Shown here one piece after another: positions 1-7,164 of a DNA stretch of 55,002 bases. The notes beneath the pieces were generated by a model. It was given only the letters and a program-made list of their open reading frames with translations. It was not told where the DNA came from and ran no database searches. The stretch spans positions 1-55,002 of the IMG/VR virus record IMGVR_UViG_3300021479_000008; one strand, 5' to 3'. The translations under genes were made by a program, and so were the position numbers. Position 1 is the first letter of the stretch. Every line of letters starts with the position of its first letter. The DNA comes from a virus.

Positions 1-239
1 GTTTGCAAATGCATCATAGGATTTATACCCACTATCTTGAACAAGAATATTGCACCACACTTCGGACATACATCCAAGTTCTCATGGGTGAATGCTACAA
101 TGCTACACGTTCCTGAATTGGCTATCATTGGACGCTGTATCCGTGCTGTGACTTTTTCTTGGCAGTCTGGACACGTGAACTCGGCCATGTTCGGGCACTG
201 AATAGGATCTATTTGCGGTTGTGGTATTCCCGGTGTCAT
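1..239 (-). CDS. Partial zinc-ribbon protein, runs off the window
   Basis: The open frame starts with ATG at 239 and is still open at base 1, so about 79 residues are visible and the C-terminus is missing. It has two Cys pairs, CPDC near residue 23 and CPKC near residue 58, a spacing typical of a small zinc ribbon. Its start overlaps the queE stop as ATGA, the junction style used throughout the window, which supports a translated gene co-expressed with queE. No family is recognised. Confidence 0.6.
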   Translation of the reverse strand, partial: MTPGIPQPQIDPIQCPNMAEFTCPDCQEKVTARIQRPMIANSGTCSIVAFTHENLDVCPKCGAIFLFKIVGINPMMHLQ

Positions 240-958
240 CGTACCAACTCCTCCGTGTACAGACTCAACACCTTATGTAACTGCAAGCTGACCCGGAAAG
301 CGGGATATTTCTTTTGCCATTCCATACACAACCTAACGTTCTCTCCCCGAATAGTGTTCTCGTTGTTGATGGGTTGCAAGTATGTCGGCTTGCTTTTGGA
401 TATGGCTAACAGTTTTTCATCTGGAACAAAATCCTTATCGACAAGAATCTTCAGCTCATTTGCACGGTTCAACATCTCATCTTTCACACAAAGCTTCGGA
501 CTTACTGTAATCCACACGTCTTGTTTGAATGCCCATTCTGGTACGATTGTTCCTGATGTTTCGATATGCACTTTTTTGAACTTGCTCCAAAGATAGGAAA
601 GCAACGTACTGAGATCATGCATCATTGGTTCTCCACCGGTAATACATACCCGTTTTACGTCCTTTGGAATTTCGTTGACTATTTCCTCTGCTGTCATTCG
701 TTGCTTTACACGGTAATCGGTATCACAGGCGAAGCGTCTGCCGTCATATAGACTACACTGCTCGGTATAGATCGGTAAATGCAATGGCCGCTCGGATGAG
801 TCCGTACTATATCTTTCAACATAACGTTCCTTAGGAAAAGGCTTACCGACTGTACACCCGGCCAACCTCACGAAAGCCATAACTGCCCCACAATAAACTC
901 CCTCTCCTTGCGGAGATACAAACGTCTCACTTACTGGATACACCTTCCCATTTTCCAT
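236..958 (-). CDS. queE: 7-carboxy-7-deazaguanine synthase (QueE-like radical SAM)
   Basis: QueE is the radical SAM enzyme that converts 6-carboxytetrahydropterin to 7-carboxy-7-deazaguanine, the precursor of preQ0, queuosine and phage DNA deazaguanines. The 240-residue length fits. Visible landmarks are SPQGEG (residues 15-20), FVRLAGC, CDTDY near residue 78, ITGGEP near residue 108 and HIETSGT near residue 131. The cluster cysteines are unusual: C35, C68 and C78 replace the compact CxxxCxxC, so there is a long insertion, as if an extended version of the CX14CX2C form known from some QueE proteins. queD lies about 4 kb upstream in the same transcription direction. No QueC or FolE is visible. 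Start ATG overlaps the upstream stop as TAATG. Confidence 0.85.
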   Translation of the reverse strand: MENGKVYPVSETFVSPQGEGVYCGAVMAFVRLAGCTVGKPFPKERYVERYSTDSSERPLHLPIYTEQCSLYDGRRFACDTDYRVKQRMTAEEIVNEIPKDVKRVCITGGEPMMHDLSTLLSYLWSKFKKVHIETSGTIVPEWAFKQDVWITVSPKLCVKDEMLNRANELKILVDKDFVPDEKLLAISKSKPTYLQPINNENTIRGENVRLCMEWQKKYPAFRVSLQLHKVLSLYTEELVR

Positions 959-1431
959 TATCTGACTTCCTTTCCTTTTCTTTCTCCATACAACCCGGTA
1001 TGGCCTTTTCGTTCTGCAACTTCTTGTGACGGCGGTGGTTCCTTCTCTGGCATATCAAAACCTAATACCTTAAACAACGAACGTACTGAGCCGAACAATC
1101 CCCCAACCATTGGAAGTTTCTTTTGTCTCGGATCACTTTCTGGATACAAGACTAAGACTCCTCCTTCTTGGGAAATGTCCGCATCCATCGGTATTGGTAA
1201 TCCATCTACTCCCGACGTCAACTGGTACGATGTTAACACGTGGTCTTCTGGATTCTCTATCCCCTGCTCCTTCATTATACAGATTTGGCAAGCAGTAACT
1301 GAACGTATGATGGGATTTATGACCATCATAATTAACCGACCGCATCTCCGACAATGGATTGGCGTTCTTCCTTGACCATCGGTTCTACGGGGGACCTCGA
1401 AATGGACAAAGTCTCTGAAATTTTCTGCCAT
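958..1431 (-). CDS. Zinc-ribbon protein of unknown function
   Basis: A protein of about 157 residues with CRRC and CQIC pairs roughly 20 residues apart near the N-terminus, a probable zinc ribbon. A Gly/Pro-rich and then charged C-terminal tail follows. I chose ATG at 1431 because a GTGGAG ribosome-binding sequence lies six bases upstream; the frame can also be opened by a TTG at 1458. Either way the start lies inside the 3' end of the upstream glycosyltransferase-like gene, an overlap of about 100 bases. The sequence contains an internal TCTGTATAAT at 1274-1283, identical to the promoter-like element found elsewhere. Function unknown. Confidence 0.6.
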   Translation of the reverse strand: MAENFRDFVHFEVPRRTDGQGRTPIHCRRCGRLIMMVINPIIRSVTACQICIMKEQGIENPEDHVLTSYQLTSGVDGLPIPMDADISQEGGVLVLYPESDPRQKKLPMVGGLFGSVRSLFKVLGFDMPEKEPPPSQEVAERKGHTGLYGERKGKEVR

Positions 1432-2186
1432 GATTGACTCCACAACATCCACAACCAACTCGCGTTAATCGTTCCTGTTATTCCGTTGTACAATGGCTTC
1501 TTACTACCATACAAAATACCTTCTTCGTTACTGGGAAAGAACTCGAATACGGCTTTGTTCAACGATGCGGCGAGATACGGAACAATTCCACACTGTCCTA
1601 TTACTACGTCAAAGTAGTTCACGTAATTGACTATATCTTTTACTGGGAAAGAGCTTATATCTCTTGGATCTAACGTTAACTCAATCTCAGGATGATTACG
1701 TTGCAGGTACTCGTAAAACTTTTCACTTTCTGTATCATCCCAACGCTGGATTAATACTTGGATACTGTCTGTCTTTTCTCGTTGCAAACGTAACGCATTC
1801 AAGACTGGATTAGGTTTTGCACCGCAACCATACAGTATACTAAAACCATCCACAATGTTTTGACCCAGTTTCAATGCTATACTTTTCGCTCTGTCAAAGT
1901 CTTGATCGAAATCTAGGAAACAATCGTATTCTCGTCTTGCACGTTCTCGCCACCCGGAGTAATCGTATACGGGAACGTTTTCTTTTACTACACGCAGACA
2001 TGGTTCAAAGAATGAAAACCTTTCGTGCATTCTGAACGTAAACATATACTGTCCACGGGAAGTACGCGTAGCATTCTGCATGTTAAACATTCCCGTTGCC
2101 ATTTCCAATTGGTATGCTTGAACGACAGCGATACCAAATAGAAATTCTCGCAAGTCATTGGACATAGTTACTAGGATGTTATCCAC
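1332..2186 (-). CDS. GT9-like glycosyltransferase (heptosyltransferase fold)
   Basis: A 284-residue protein resembling ADP-heptose-type (GT9, GT-B fold) transferases. The first strand NILVTMSNDLREFLFGI matches the usual 'ILV..GDFL' opening, and near residue 195 DVVIGQCGIVPYLAASL followed by AVFEFFP resembles the GT9 donor-site segment. I keep the GTG start at 2186 because the downstream ATG at 2165 would remove the first beta strand. Ribosome binding is weak, suggesting coupling to the gene ending at 2188. Acceptor and donor are unknown. It is one of two GT9-like proteins in the window (the other at 22713-23591). Confidence 0.6.
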   Translation of the reverse strand: MDNILVTMSNDLREFLFGIAVVQAYQLEMATGMFNMQNATRTSRGQYMFTFRMHERFSFFEPCLRVVKENVPVYDYSGWRERARREYDCFLDFDQDFDRAKSIALKLGQNIVDGFSILYGCGAKPNPVLNALRLQREKTDSIQVLIQRWDDTESEKFYEYLQRNHPEIELTLDPRDISSFPVKDIVNYVNYFDVVIGQCGIVPYLAASLNKAVFEFFPSNEEGILYGSKKPLYNGITGTINASWLWMLWSQSWQKISETLSISRSPVEPMVKEERQSIVGDAVG

Positions 2187-2187
2187 T

Positions 2188-2505
2188 TTATACCAACTTC
2201 TTTTCTGGATCTATGAAAACCTTCTTAAAATAACAACTAGCGCAGACTTTGGTATTACCAATCTTGTCCCCAAGTTCTGGAAACAACTGAATCGCGTTTT
2301 CTTCCGTGAAATAAGACTTACATTCTGAACACCACAACATTGGTTTTTTAGGACGTTGCTTTACTTCGAGATAGGCTTCGAGTATTGCCGATCCAGCTAG
2401 TACTAAAAATTCGAGTATTGCCGATCCAGCTAGTACTAAAAATATGACTACACCCAATACCAAACATACTACCCAATGCGTTCCCATCCATACTAATACC
2501 TTCAT
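2188..2505 (-). CDS. Small membrane protein with zinc ribbon and duplicated helix segment
   Basis: A 105-residue protein with a long hydrophobic N-terminal half (residues 5-42) followed by a cytoplasmic-looking zinc-ribbon region with WCSEC and CASC pairs. The membrane segment holds two identical copies of an 11-residue block, LVLAGSAILEF/A, encoded by a perfect 33-bp tandem repeat. Before duplication the protein probably had a single transmembrane helix; the extra 11 residues are about three helical turns. Start ATG overlaps the stop of the intein-bearing glycosyltransferase (ATGA). No family recognised. Confidence 0.65.
   Translation of the reverse strand: MKVLVWMGTHWVVCLVLGVVIFLVLAGSAILEFLVLAGSAILEAYLEVKQRPKKPMLWCSECKSYFTEENAIQLFPELGDKIGNTKVCASCYFKKVFIDPEKKLV
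2378..2443. repeat. Perfect 33-bp tandem duplication
   Basis: Bases 2378-2410 and 2411-2443 are identical 33-mers. The unit is a multiple of three, so it duplicates 11 residues in frame inside the hydrophobic segment of the gene at 2188-2505. Complete identity suggests a recent duplication. Confidence 0.95.
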
Positions 2506-4721
2506 GCTGCTACCACCTTGTTGAAAACTCTTCGCCAGTTCTCTACCAACGTCTTGGCGTTGTAGAAACGCTCGGCAACACGATACATCTTCTCACCAAG
2601 CTCTTTTCTACGTTCTGGTTCGTTTACCAACGTAACGATTCTATCTGTCCACTCGGCTGGTGTACGGCAGAGTAACCACTTTAAGTCTTCTCCTCCCAGC
2701 TCGGCGAATTCTCGGTACGGTTGTACGTCACTCGATACACAAGGTACTTTCAACGCAGCGGCTTCTAACATTTTGATACAACTATTGTGTGTTACAATAC
2801 CTGATGGAAGCACAAATAAATGATCTCCATCAACTTCTACTGCAACTGTATTTACTTTCAATCTACTCAACGTAAGTATTTCTCCATTATCTCTTGTGGA
2901 CTGATACTTATCCATGGTTTTTCTTATACTTCCACTAATTATTTTATACTTTTTTCCAAAACCCGTAGCGAATCTTCTGCCAAATCTAAAACGATAACTT
3001 ACCAACAAACATGCTAACTGCAAATCTCTCACTAACTTCCAATTCCGTGTAATACCAAATTTCCAAACATGTTTATTCCCTCTAGTTCCAGCATATTTAC
3101 CATAATTCTCTCCTTTTGGTTTGTGTCCATCTCCTTCTAACCATCCGTCGATAATACCTTTTATAAACTCATCAGATTCTCTCCAAACAGCACGCAGAAG
3201 ATGTTTTGTATATGAATCTTTACCTCCCACAAACTGGTATAATAATCCTCTTAATGTATTCGAATTCGAAAAGGTAAAGCTTGCACCATGTCCTTCTGAT
3301 GATGGACTAACGAAAGTAGTAGCCCCCCACTCTTTCCCCACGTCATGTAATTTCTTTATAAGCCATTCCTTTCGTCCATCAATAGAAATAAAAATAGAAG
3401 TTGATCCACCTATTTTCCCAGTATCGGTTGGATTAGTACTAATACACCCATCAGCTACATACTGTCCAACAAACCATCCTGCTTTATAATTACAAATCCT
3501 AGAAGGATTTATTGGACGATCTGGAAGGTGCGTCGTAACTTCAATCAACGGCTTCCAACGTTCGCCCGAACTCTTACTTCCGACTGATTGCAAAATATCT
3601 CCGATCTTAAGATTTTTAGCTTTGATTATTTTACCGTTACTCAACTTAAATCTATGACTTCTAGTTACGTGGAAAAAGTCACCACCACGTATGCCTACTG
3701 AAACTCCCTTTTTGTTTTTCTGCATCAGTTCCCACGTAATAACTTTTCGCCACTTACCATCTGGTCCGGGTAAATGTTTTTCTTTTCCATCTGCCTTTAA
3801 AAAATGTATCAAACTACATCTTATTGGAACTTCATCAATTAATCCATATATTGACGTTTCAGTAGATAAACACTTACTCCGGTTGAACCTATGGTCAGAC
3901 AGAGGAGCTAACATGAAGTCCCAAGCCCAAGACGCTAAGCGATTCGGATACTCACTGACTGGCACCCAAGGACGAAACAGCGTATGGGGATGCGTGGCAA
4001 TAATACTTTGGGTTAGTACTCTTTGTTTATTGTAGACCGCAAACTGTTGTGCTCCGACTGCATACCCAAGTTTTTCTTTTGTACTGACTATCTTCTCGTC
4101 TATCGCGGGAGCACCAACTATCTCCATTCGCAGGTTCGGATACTTATCGAGTATATCTGGAATTACCGAGAAGCAGTCCTGTACATCTTCCCCGTGAGTG
4201 TTCGATCCGCCCCATCCCATGATTACGAAACCACTGTTATCAACTATTTCTTTGGGATGGAACAAATTTAGGTCTACGGCGTTTGGAACAACTACTATTT
4301 CTTTTCCGAGACGAAAGTTGAACTTGGCTGTGGACGCAAGACCTCTCGTACTCACGGTGAGTATGTCTGCTTCTGCGGCACAACGAGTAAACGAATCCGT
4401 TAACTGGTTAAATGCTTGCTTTCCGGGATTCGAAGCGGGTAGTGCCCATATATCGTCATCTAGATCGTAGACTATCTTTATACCCGCTTGTTTCATTCGT
4501 TTCAATGCGTAAAGGTTTAATTCGCCTACTTGACGCTGGACGACCGCAACTTTATACTGGGATAGCTCAGTAACGTCAAGGGCTCCGAAACGAAGTATGA
4601 ATGCTGAGCCGTACAGGTTCATGTGCGGCTGGAACATACGCCACAACGCACATGCGTCTACGCCCGCTGGCAGAAAGCATATCGGAATATTACTTTGAAC
4701 TATGTTTTGACTTGTGCCCAT
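2502..4721 (-). CDS. GT4-type glycosyltransferase interrupted by an intein
   Basis: The 739-residue product is a glycosyltransferase of about 376 residues split by an intein of 363. The N-extein (residues 1-283) has the GT-B opening PICFLPAGVDACALWRM, the segment VYDLDDDIW, the linker VVVPNAVDLNLF and MGWGGSNTHGED. The C-extein (647-739) continues with SCIKMLEAAALKVPCVSS, a typical donor-binding helix of family 4 transferases. Removing the intein joins FNRSK to SCIKMLE, a continuous and conserved-looking segment. The ATG at 4721 overlaps the preceding gene by 32 bases and has a weak ribosome site. Sugar donor and acceptor are unknown. Confidence 0.85.
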   Translation of the reverse strand: MGTSQNIVQSNIPICFLPAGVDACALWRMFQPHMNLYGSAFILRFGALDVTELSQYKVAVVQRQVGELNLYALKRMKQAGIKIVYDLDDDIWALPASNPGKQAFNQLTDSFTRCAAEADILTVSTRGLASTAKFNFRLGKEIVVVPNAVDLNLFHPKEIVDNSGFVIMGWGGSNTHGEDVQDCFSVIPDILDKYPNLRMEIVGAPAIDEKIVSTKEKLGYAVGAQQFAVYNKQRVLTQSIIATHPHTLFRPWVPVSEYPNRLASWAWDFMLAPLSDHRFNRSKCLSTETSIYGLIDEVPIRCSLIHFLKADGKEKHLPGPDGKWRKVITWELMQKNKKGVSVGIRGGDFFHVTRSHRFKLSNGKIIKAKNLKIGDILQSVGSKSSGERWKPLIEVTTHLPDRPINPSRICNYKAGWFVGQYVADGCISTNPTDTGKIGGSTSIFISIDGRKEWLIKKLHDVGKEWGATTFVSPSSEGHGASFTFSNSNTLRGLLYQFVGGKDSYTKHLLRAVWRESDEFIKGIIDGWLEGDGHKPKGENYGKYAGTRGNKHVWKFGITRNWKLVRDLQLACLLVSYRFRFGRRFATGFGKKYKIISGSIRKTMDKYQSTRDNGEILTLSRLKVNTVAVEVDGDHLFVLPSGIVTHNSCIKMLEAAALKVPCVSSDVQPYREFAELGGEDLKWLLCRTPAEWTDRIVTLVNEPERRKELGEKMYRVAERFYNAKTLVENWRRVFNKVVAA
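2784..3872 (-). mobile_element. Intein with LAGLIDADG homing endonuclease
   Basis: This is protein residues 284-646 of the host gene, 363 residues. The splice start is Cys284 (CLSTETSIYG, block A). Block B is HVTRSHRF with the TxxH signature, followed by KAKNLKIGD. Two LAGLIDADG helices are visible: WFVGQYVADG near residue 420 and GIIDGWLEGDG near residue 541. The C-terminal splice region is VAVEVDGDHLF followed by GIVTHN, and the next extein residue is Ser647. All splicing residues (Cys1, block B His, terminal His-Asn, Ser+1) are present, so splicing should work. Insertion lies in the donor-binding region of the glycosyltransferase, a typical conserved target. Confidence 0.93.
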
Positions 4722-5031
4722 GTTTCTTGTCTTTTACAACCTTGTGTTTTCTCTTTTGCTCTTTGTCGTATTTCCTGATCTCTTTCTCGGACTGCTTCTT
4801 ACGCCTGTGGCGCATCGTCTTACTGTAATCTGCGTCCTCAAAGCCCATGATCCAGAACGTTCTTTTTTTCAACAGCTTCCATATCTCTTCGTCTAACGTA
4901 TATGGGTTATCTGCTTTGGTTTGTCCCGCGAGACACGCTTTATAACCTTTCTTGGCATACTTATTCCGCAACCGTTCTTTCAGCGTCGACTTCCAAACCT
5001 TTTCGCTTGTTCCCAACGGAGATTTCATCAT
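4690..5031 (-). CDS. Small basic protein with ribosome-modulation-factor-like segment
   Basis: A 113-residue, very basic protein. Residues 28-70 (KGYKACLAGQTKADNPY, then W..MGFEDA) resemble E. coli RMF (RGYQAGIAGRSKEMCPY, then WLGGWREA), the hibernation factor that dimerises ribosomes. This is similarity by eye from memory, and the spacing between the two halves is longer here. The C-terminal 40 residues are a Lys/His/Arg-rich tail suited to nucleic acid binding. An AAGGA lies just upstream of two consecutive ATGs; the second, at 5028, has better spacing. It overlaps QueD by about 70 bases. Confidence 0.55.
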   Translation of the reverse strand: MMKSPLGTSEKVWKSTLKERLRNKYAKKGYKACLAGQTKADNPYTLDEEIWKLLKKRTFWIMGFEDADYSKTMRHRRKKQSEKEIRKYDKEQKRKHKVVKDKKHGHKSKHSSK

Positions 5032-5473
5032 ATTCCTTTTTCGTATACGTCGTTGAACATTTCGATGTCTCCCAAATCCGTACTGAAATCAAATCTACTC
5101 CTTTATCTAACAACAATCCAGGAGCAACGTCCTCAACAAAGTAATCGGCTAAGTTCTCGACTGTGGGATTGACTGGAATAGATACGAATGCTTTTCTTTC
5201 TTCCAGGTCAAGATTTGTTACTAACCACCAATACAACGGATCTTTCGTCCACAACAACGTCTTGTGGTCCCAGTTATCTTCCAACCATTTACAGAGAATG
5301 TCTTTGATGACTCCAAAATCAATTACCCGTCCGAGATTATCAAGACTGTGTGAACCTATTGTTAACTCCCAACGGTAGTTGTGCCCATGGATATACCTAC
5401 AGTTACTTTCGTGACCATATACCCTGTGTCCACAACAAATTTCGTGTTCACGCGTTACTGTGTATCCAGCCAT
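4961..5473 (-). CDS. queD: 6-carboxy-5,6,7,8-tetrahydropterin synthase (QueD)
   Basis: QueD converts dihydroneopterin triphosphate to 6-carboxytetrahydropterin, the substrate of QueE. Visible motifs are the zinc and catalytic segment EICCGHRVYGHESNC followed by RYIHGHNYRWEL (Cys plus HGH histidines), VIDFGVIKDIL, the strand near IPVNPTVENLADYF and VRIWETSKC with the conserved Glu. I start it at ATG 5473 (170 residues) because this forms a TAATG junction with the upstream gene; the longer open frame to 5524 would only add residues inside that gene. QueE lies downstream. Both act in the cytosol. Confidence 0.88.
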   Translation of the reverse strand: MAGYTVTREHEICCGHRVYGHESNCRYIHGHNYRWELTIGSHSLDNLGRVIDFGVIKDILCKWLEDNWDHKTLLWTKDPLYWWLVTNLDLEERKAFVSIPVNPTVENLADYFVEDVAPGLLLDKGVDLISVRIWETSKCSTTYTKKEYDEISVGNKRKGLEVDAERTVAE

Positions 5474-5763
5474 TACTGTACCCCAGCTTTCAGGGCGTGT
5501 TGCTGCATTAGCGTTTGAGTACATTCTATATCCACATTCCTACCACACTGGAACTTGTCGGCTATGAACTTATCGTCGGTGGTAATGACTATTCTGACGT
5601 GATCTTTTTTGTTTTCTCCTTGCTCACACGCGCAATCGGCCATGAGACAAATTTCGTAGTCAATTGTTTCATCGTCTGGATCGTAACATTCTTTCTTTTC
5701 TACTACCAACGTATGCTTGTCTAGAACCAGATCGTATTTTCCGTTGCTGTCTTTAGTTACCAT
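5473..5763 (-). CDS. Unknown 96-residue acidic protein
   Basis: A small acidic protein with five cysteines, including LMADCACEQGE near residue 44, and a region of alternating hydrophobic residues (HVRIVITTDD). The end forms TAATG with queD, and the start overlaps the endonuclease VII gene by 11 bases, so it is clearly part of the operon. No family recognised. Cysteine spacing is not a classic zinc ribbon. Confidence 0.55.
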   Translation of the reverse strand: MVTKDSNGKYDLVLDKHTLVVEKKECYDPDDETIDYEICLMADCACEQGENKKDHVRIVITTDDKFIADKFQCGRNVDIECTQTLMQQHALKAGVQ

Positions 5764-6310
5764 TACTGCTCCTTTGATTTAGGACGTAATCCCAACCTTG
5801 TTTTTCTTGCCAGTATTTCAAATACTTTGCTATGGCCTTGGCGACTTTCCAGTTGTCCCCAACCTTTTTTATTGCTGCATTACAATGCCAGCAAGTAATC
5901 CCACGACGACTTCTACGCTTAAGCTTGAGACGAACCATACGCACAGCTTTCTTACGACTACGACTGGTATATGCATACTTGTATTCTTCGTTGTATGCTC
6001 GCCATGTACCCATCTCAGTTTTTTCTGCTTTGATTTTAAGCTGAGCTATTTTGTGGCAATGATCTTGGTGTAAACCCACATTCTTAACCTCACGTCCGCA
6101 GATACAACGATTATTTTGTTTCTTCAACTGATTATAATATTCTTCGGATGTTTGCCCATACTGATTACGGTGAGTGGAATCGTGAGACTTGGCTACTGCC
6201 TCAGAATGATGCTTACGCCTATGCCGAAGAAACTTAGCGTAACCACCTTCAGCTTTGGTACCAAACTTCTTGTGGCACGGCTTGCATCGATATATTTTCT
6301 GTTTCTTCAA
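5753..6310 (-). CDS. Endonuclease VII-like Holliday junction resolvase
   Basis: A 185-residue protein resembling the recombination endonuclease VII family (T4 gp49), His-Me finger nucleases that cut branched DNA before packaging. The core is YYNQLKKQNNRCICGR, then GLHQDHCHK (the catalytic DHxH-like segment), then RRGITCWHCNAAIKKVGD and WKVAKAIAKYL, with the two CxC/CxxC pairs that bind the structural zinc. Residues 8-36 add a C2H2-like finger (CKPCHKKF, then HRRKHH). Residues 80-135 hold a basic insertion between the catalytic segment and the second Cys pair, longer than usual. ATGA overlap with the next gene. Confidence 0.82.
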   Translation of the reverse strand: MKKQKIYRCKPCHKKFGTKAEGGYAKFLRHRRKHHSEAVAKSHDSTHRNQYGQTSEEYYNQLKKQNNRCICGREVKNVGLHQDHCHKIAQLKIKAEKTEMGTWRAYNEEYKYAYTSRSRKKAVRMVRLKLKRRSRRGITCWHCNAAIKKVGDNWKVAKAIAKYLKYWQEKQGWDYVLNQRSSNGN

Positions 6311-6516
6311 CTGCTACGTTTCCCTTGTTTCCAATCTTTGTATTCTTCCCATGTCCAATTACTTTGACGAATAGCTTCTGCTGCGGCTTTACTTCCCGCG
6401 TTGTAACCTTTCATCCACTCCGGATTTCCCGGACACTCCAAACACGTTTCACTCTCTGCTACAAAAGCGTCAAGCTCTTTCTGTTGTTCTGCATTCATCT
6501 GTTGTTCTGCATTCAT
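6307..6516 (-). CDS. Small protein, weakly RMF-like, with duplicated N-terminus
   Basis: Up to 69 residues. The first 12 residues are MNAEQQ twice, from an 18-bp tandem repeat that duplicates the start codon, so translation could begin at 6516 or 6498. The body contains WMKGYNAGSKAAAEAI followed by W..YKDWKQG, faintly like the GYxAG...W pattern of ribosome modulation factor. A TCTGTATAAT element lies immediately upstream, only five bases before the first ATG, and no Shine-Dalgarno sequence is visible. Confidence 0.5.
   Translation of the reverse strand: MNAEQQMNAEQQKELDAFVAESETCLECPGNPEWMKGYNAGSKAAAEAIRQSNWTWEEYKDWKQGKRSS
6481..6516. repeat. Perfect 18-bp tandem repeat duplicating a start codon
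   Basis: Bases 6481-6498 and 6499-6516 are identical. Each copy encodes MNAEQQ, so the gene at 6307-6516 carries two in-frame ATGs in identical local context. Confidence 0.95.
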
Positions 6517-6521
6517 AAGAT

Positions 6522-6531
6522 ATTATACAGA
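6522..6531 (-). promoter_or_regulatory. TCTGTATAAT promoter-like element
   Basis: Read on the minus strand this is TCTG plus a perfect TATAAT -10 hexamer, between the TAG of the upstream gene and the ATG at 6516. The hexamer ends five bases before the ATG, so an RNA starting six to seven bases downstream would begin at the start codon. The same ten bases occur upstream of three other genes. No clear TTGACA -35 box is seen. Confidence 0.45.
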
Positions 6532-6535
6532 AACG

Positions 6536-6757
6536 CTAATTGAATTTTCTGTATACCTTCTCAAGTGTTTCAAATTGCTTTGGTGATAGGCTCTGGCCCT
6601 TGTAGAACCAATCACTGACACTGGCAACAAAGTCTATCTCCCAGTCCGTTAACTGTGCTTCATCTTCCAACGCCGTGAGCATGGCTAACGTTCTCTTGCC
6701 TTGATCGTTCAACGTAACCGTATCCGGCTTTACCGGAACTTTGTTTTTAGTCTTCAT
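6536..6757 (-). CDS. Unknown 73-residue protein
   Basis: A small protein whose C-terminal half, LTDWEIDFVASVSDWFY then GQSLSPKQFETLEKVYRK, resembles a short helical segment I have seen in phage replication and helicase-associated proteins ('E.DF..S....y..G..LS.KQ...L..I..K'). The resemblance is from memory and gives no firm function. It overlaps the upstream gene by four bases (ATGA) and is followed by a promoter-like element. Confidence 0.55.
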   Translation of the reverse strand: MKTKNKVPVKPDTVTLNDQGKRTLAMLTALEDEAQLTDWEIDFVASVSDWFYKGQSLSPKQFETLEKVYRKFN

Positions 6758-7158
6758 CTAAACTGTATCTTACTTTCAACTTCGAGCCATACATTCCCAT
6801 CCTCATCGGCTACACGATGTACTGGAGTATGTGTCTTGTTTGTTTCTCCAACGTTGGCTTTTATGATCGTAAGTTTCTTACCACGGCCTTTTCCTGAAAT
6901 GGCTGTGACTCTAGCTCCACGGGCAAACACTTTCGGCTTTACTTTCTGCGGACGGACTAAATCTACTTCTTCACGTTGTACTGGAGCACGTACTTTACCC
7001 GACGCGACAATGGCATCTGTAAATACACGATGGTCTGGTGGTGCTTCCGCTTCCATCATCTGTATATCTGCTACCGATGATGCTTGAGAAAAACTATTCT
7101 TCGCACCTGGTATTAACCAGCCCGAATCTACACGTTCCGGTTTCCAATCATTTCCCAT
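6754..7158 (-). CDS. Unknown 134-residue protein with KOW/SH3-like C-terminus
   Basis: The first 60 residues are polar and look disordered. Residues 75-134 contain FARGARVTAISGKGRGKKLTI and then HRVADEDGNVWLEVES, a pattern of short strands and glycines like KOW/SH3-type barrels. GAGGA lies upstream of the ATG. It sits directly downstream of the HExxE protein gene, with seven bases between. No family assigned. Confidence 0.5.
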   Translation of the reverse strand: MGNDWKPERVDSGWLIPGAKNSFSQASSVADIQMMEAEAPPDHRVFTDAIVASGKVRAPVQREEVDLVRPQKVKPKVFARGARVTAISGKGRGKKLTIIKANVGETNKTHTPVHRVADEDGNVWLEVESKIQFR

Positions 7159-7164
7159 AAATCC

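Noticed and set aside
2378-2443. CRISPR-like repeat
   Set aside because: Only two directly adjacent copies without spacers, in coding sequence.
5474-5524. Longer N-terminus for QueD
   Set aside because: The extra codons lie inside the upstream gene; ATG 5473 forms the TAATG junction used elsewhere and begins just before the conserved fold.
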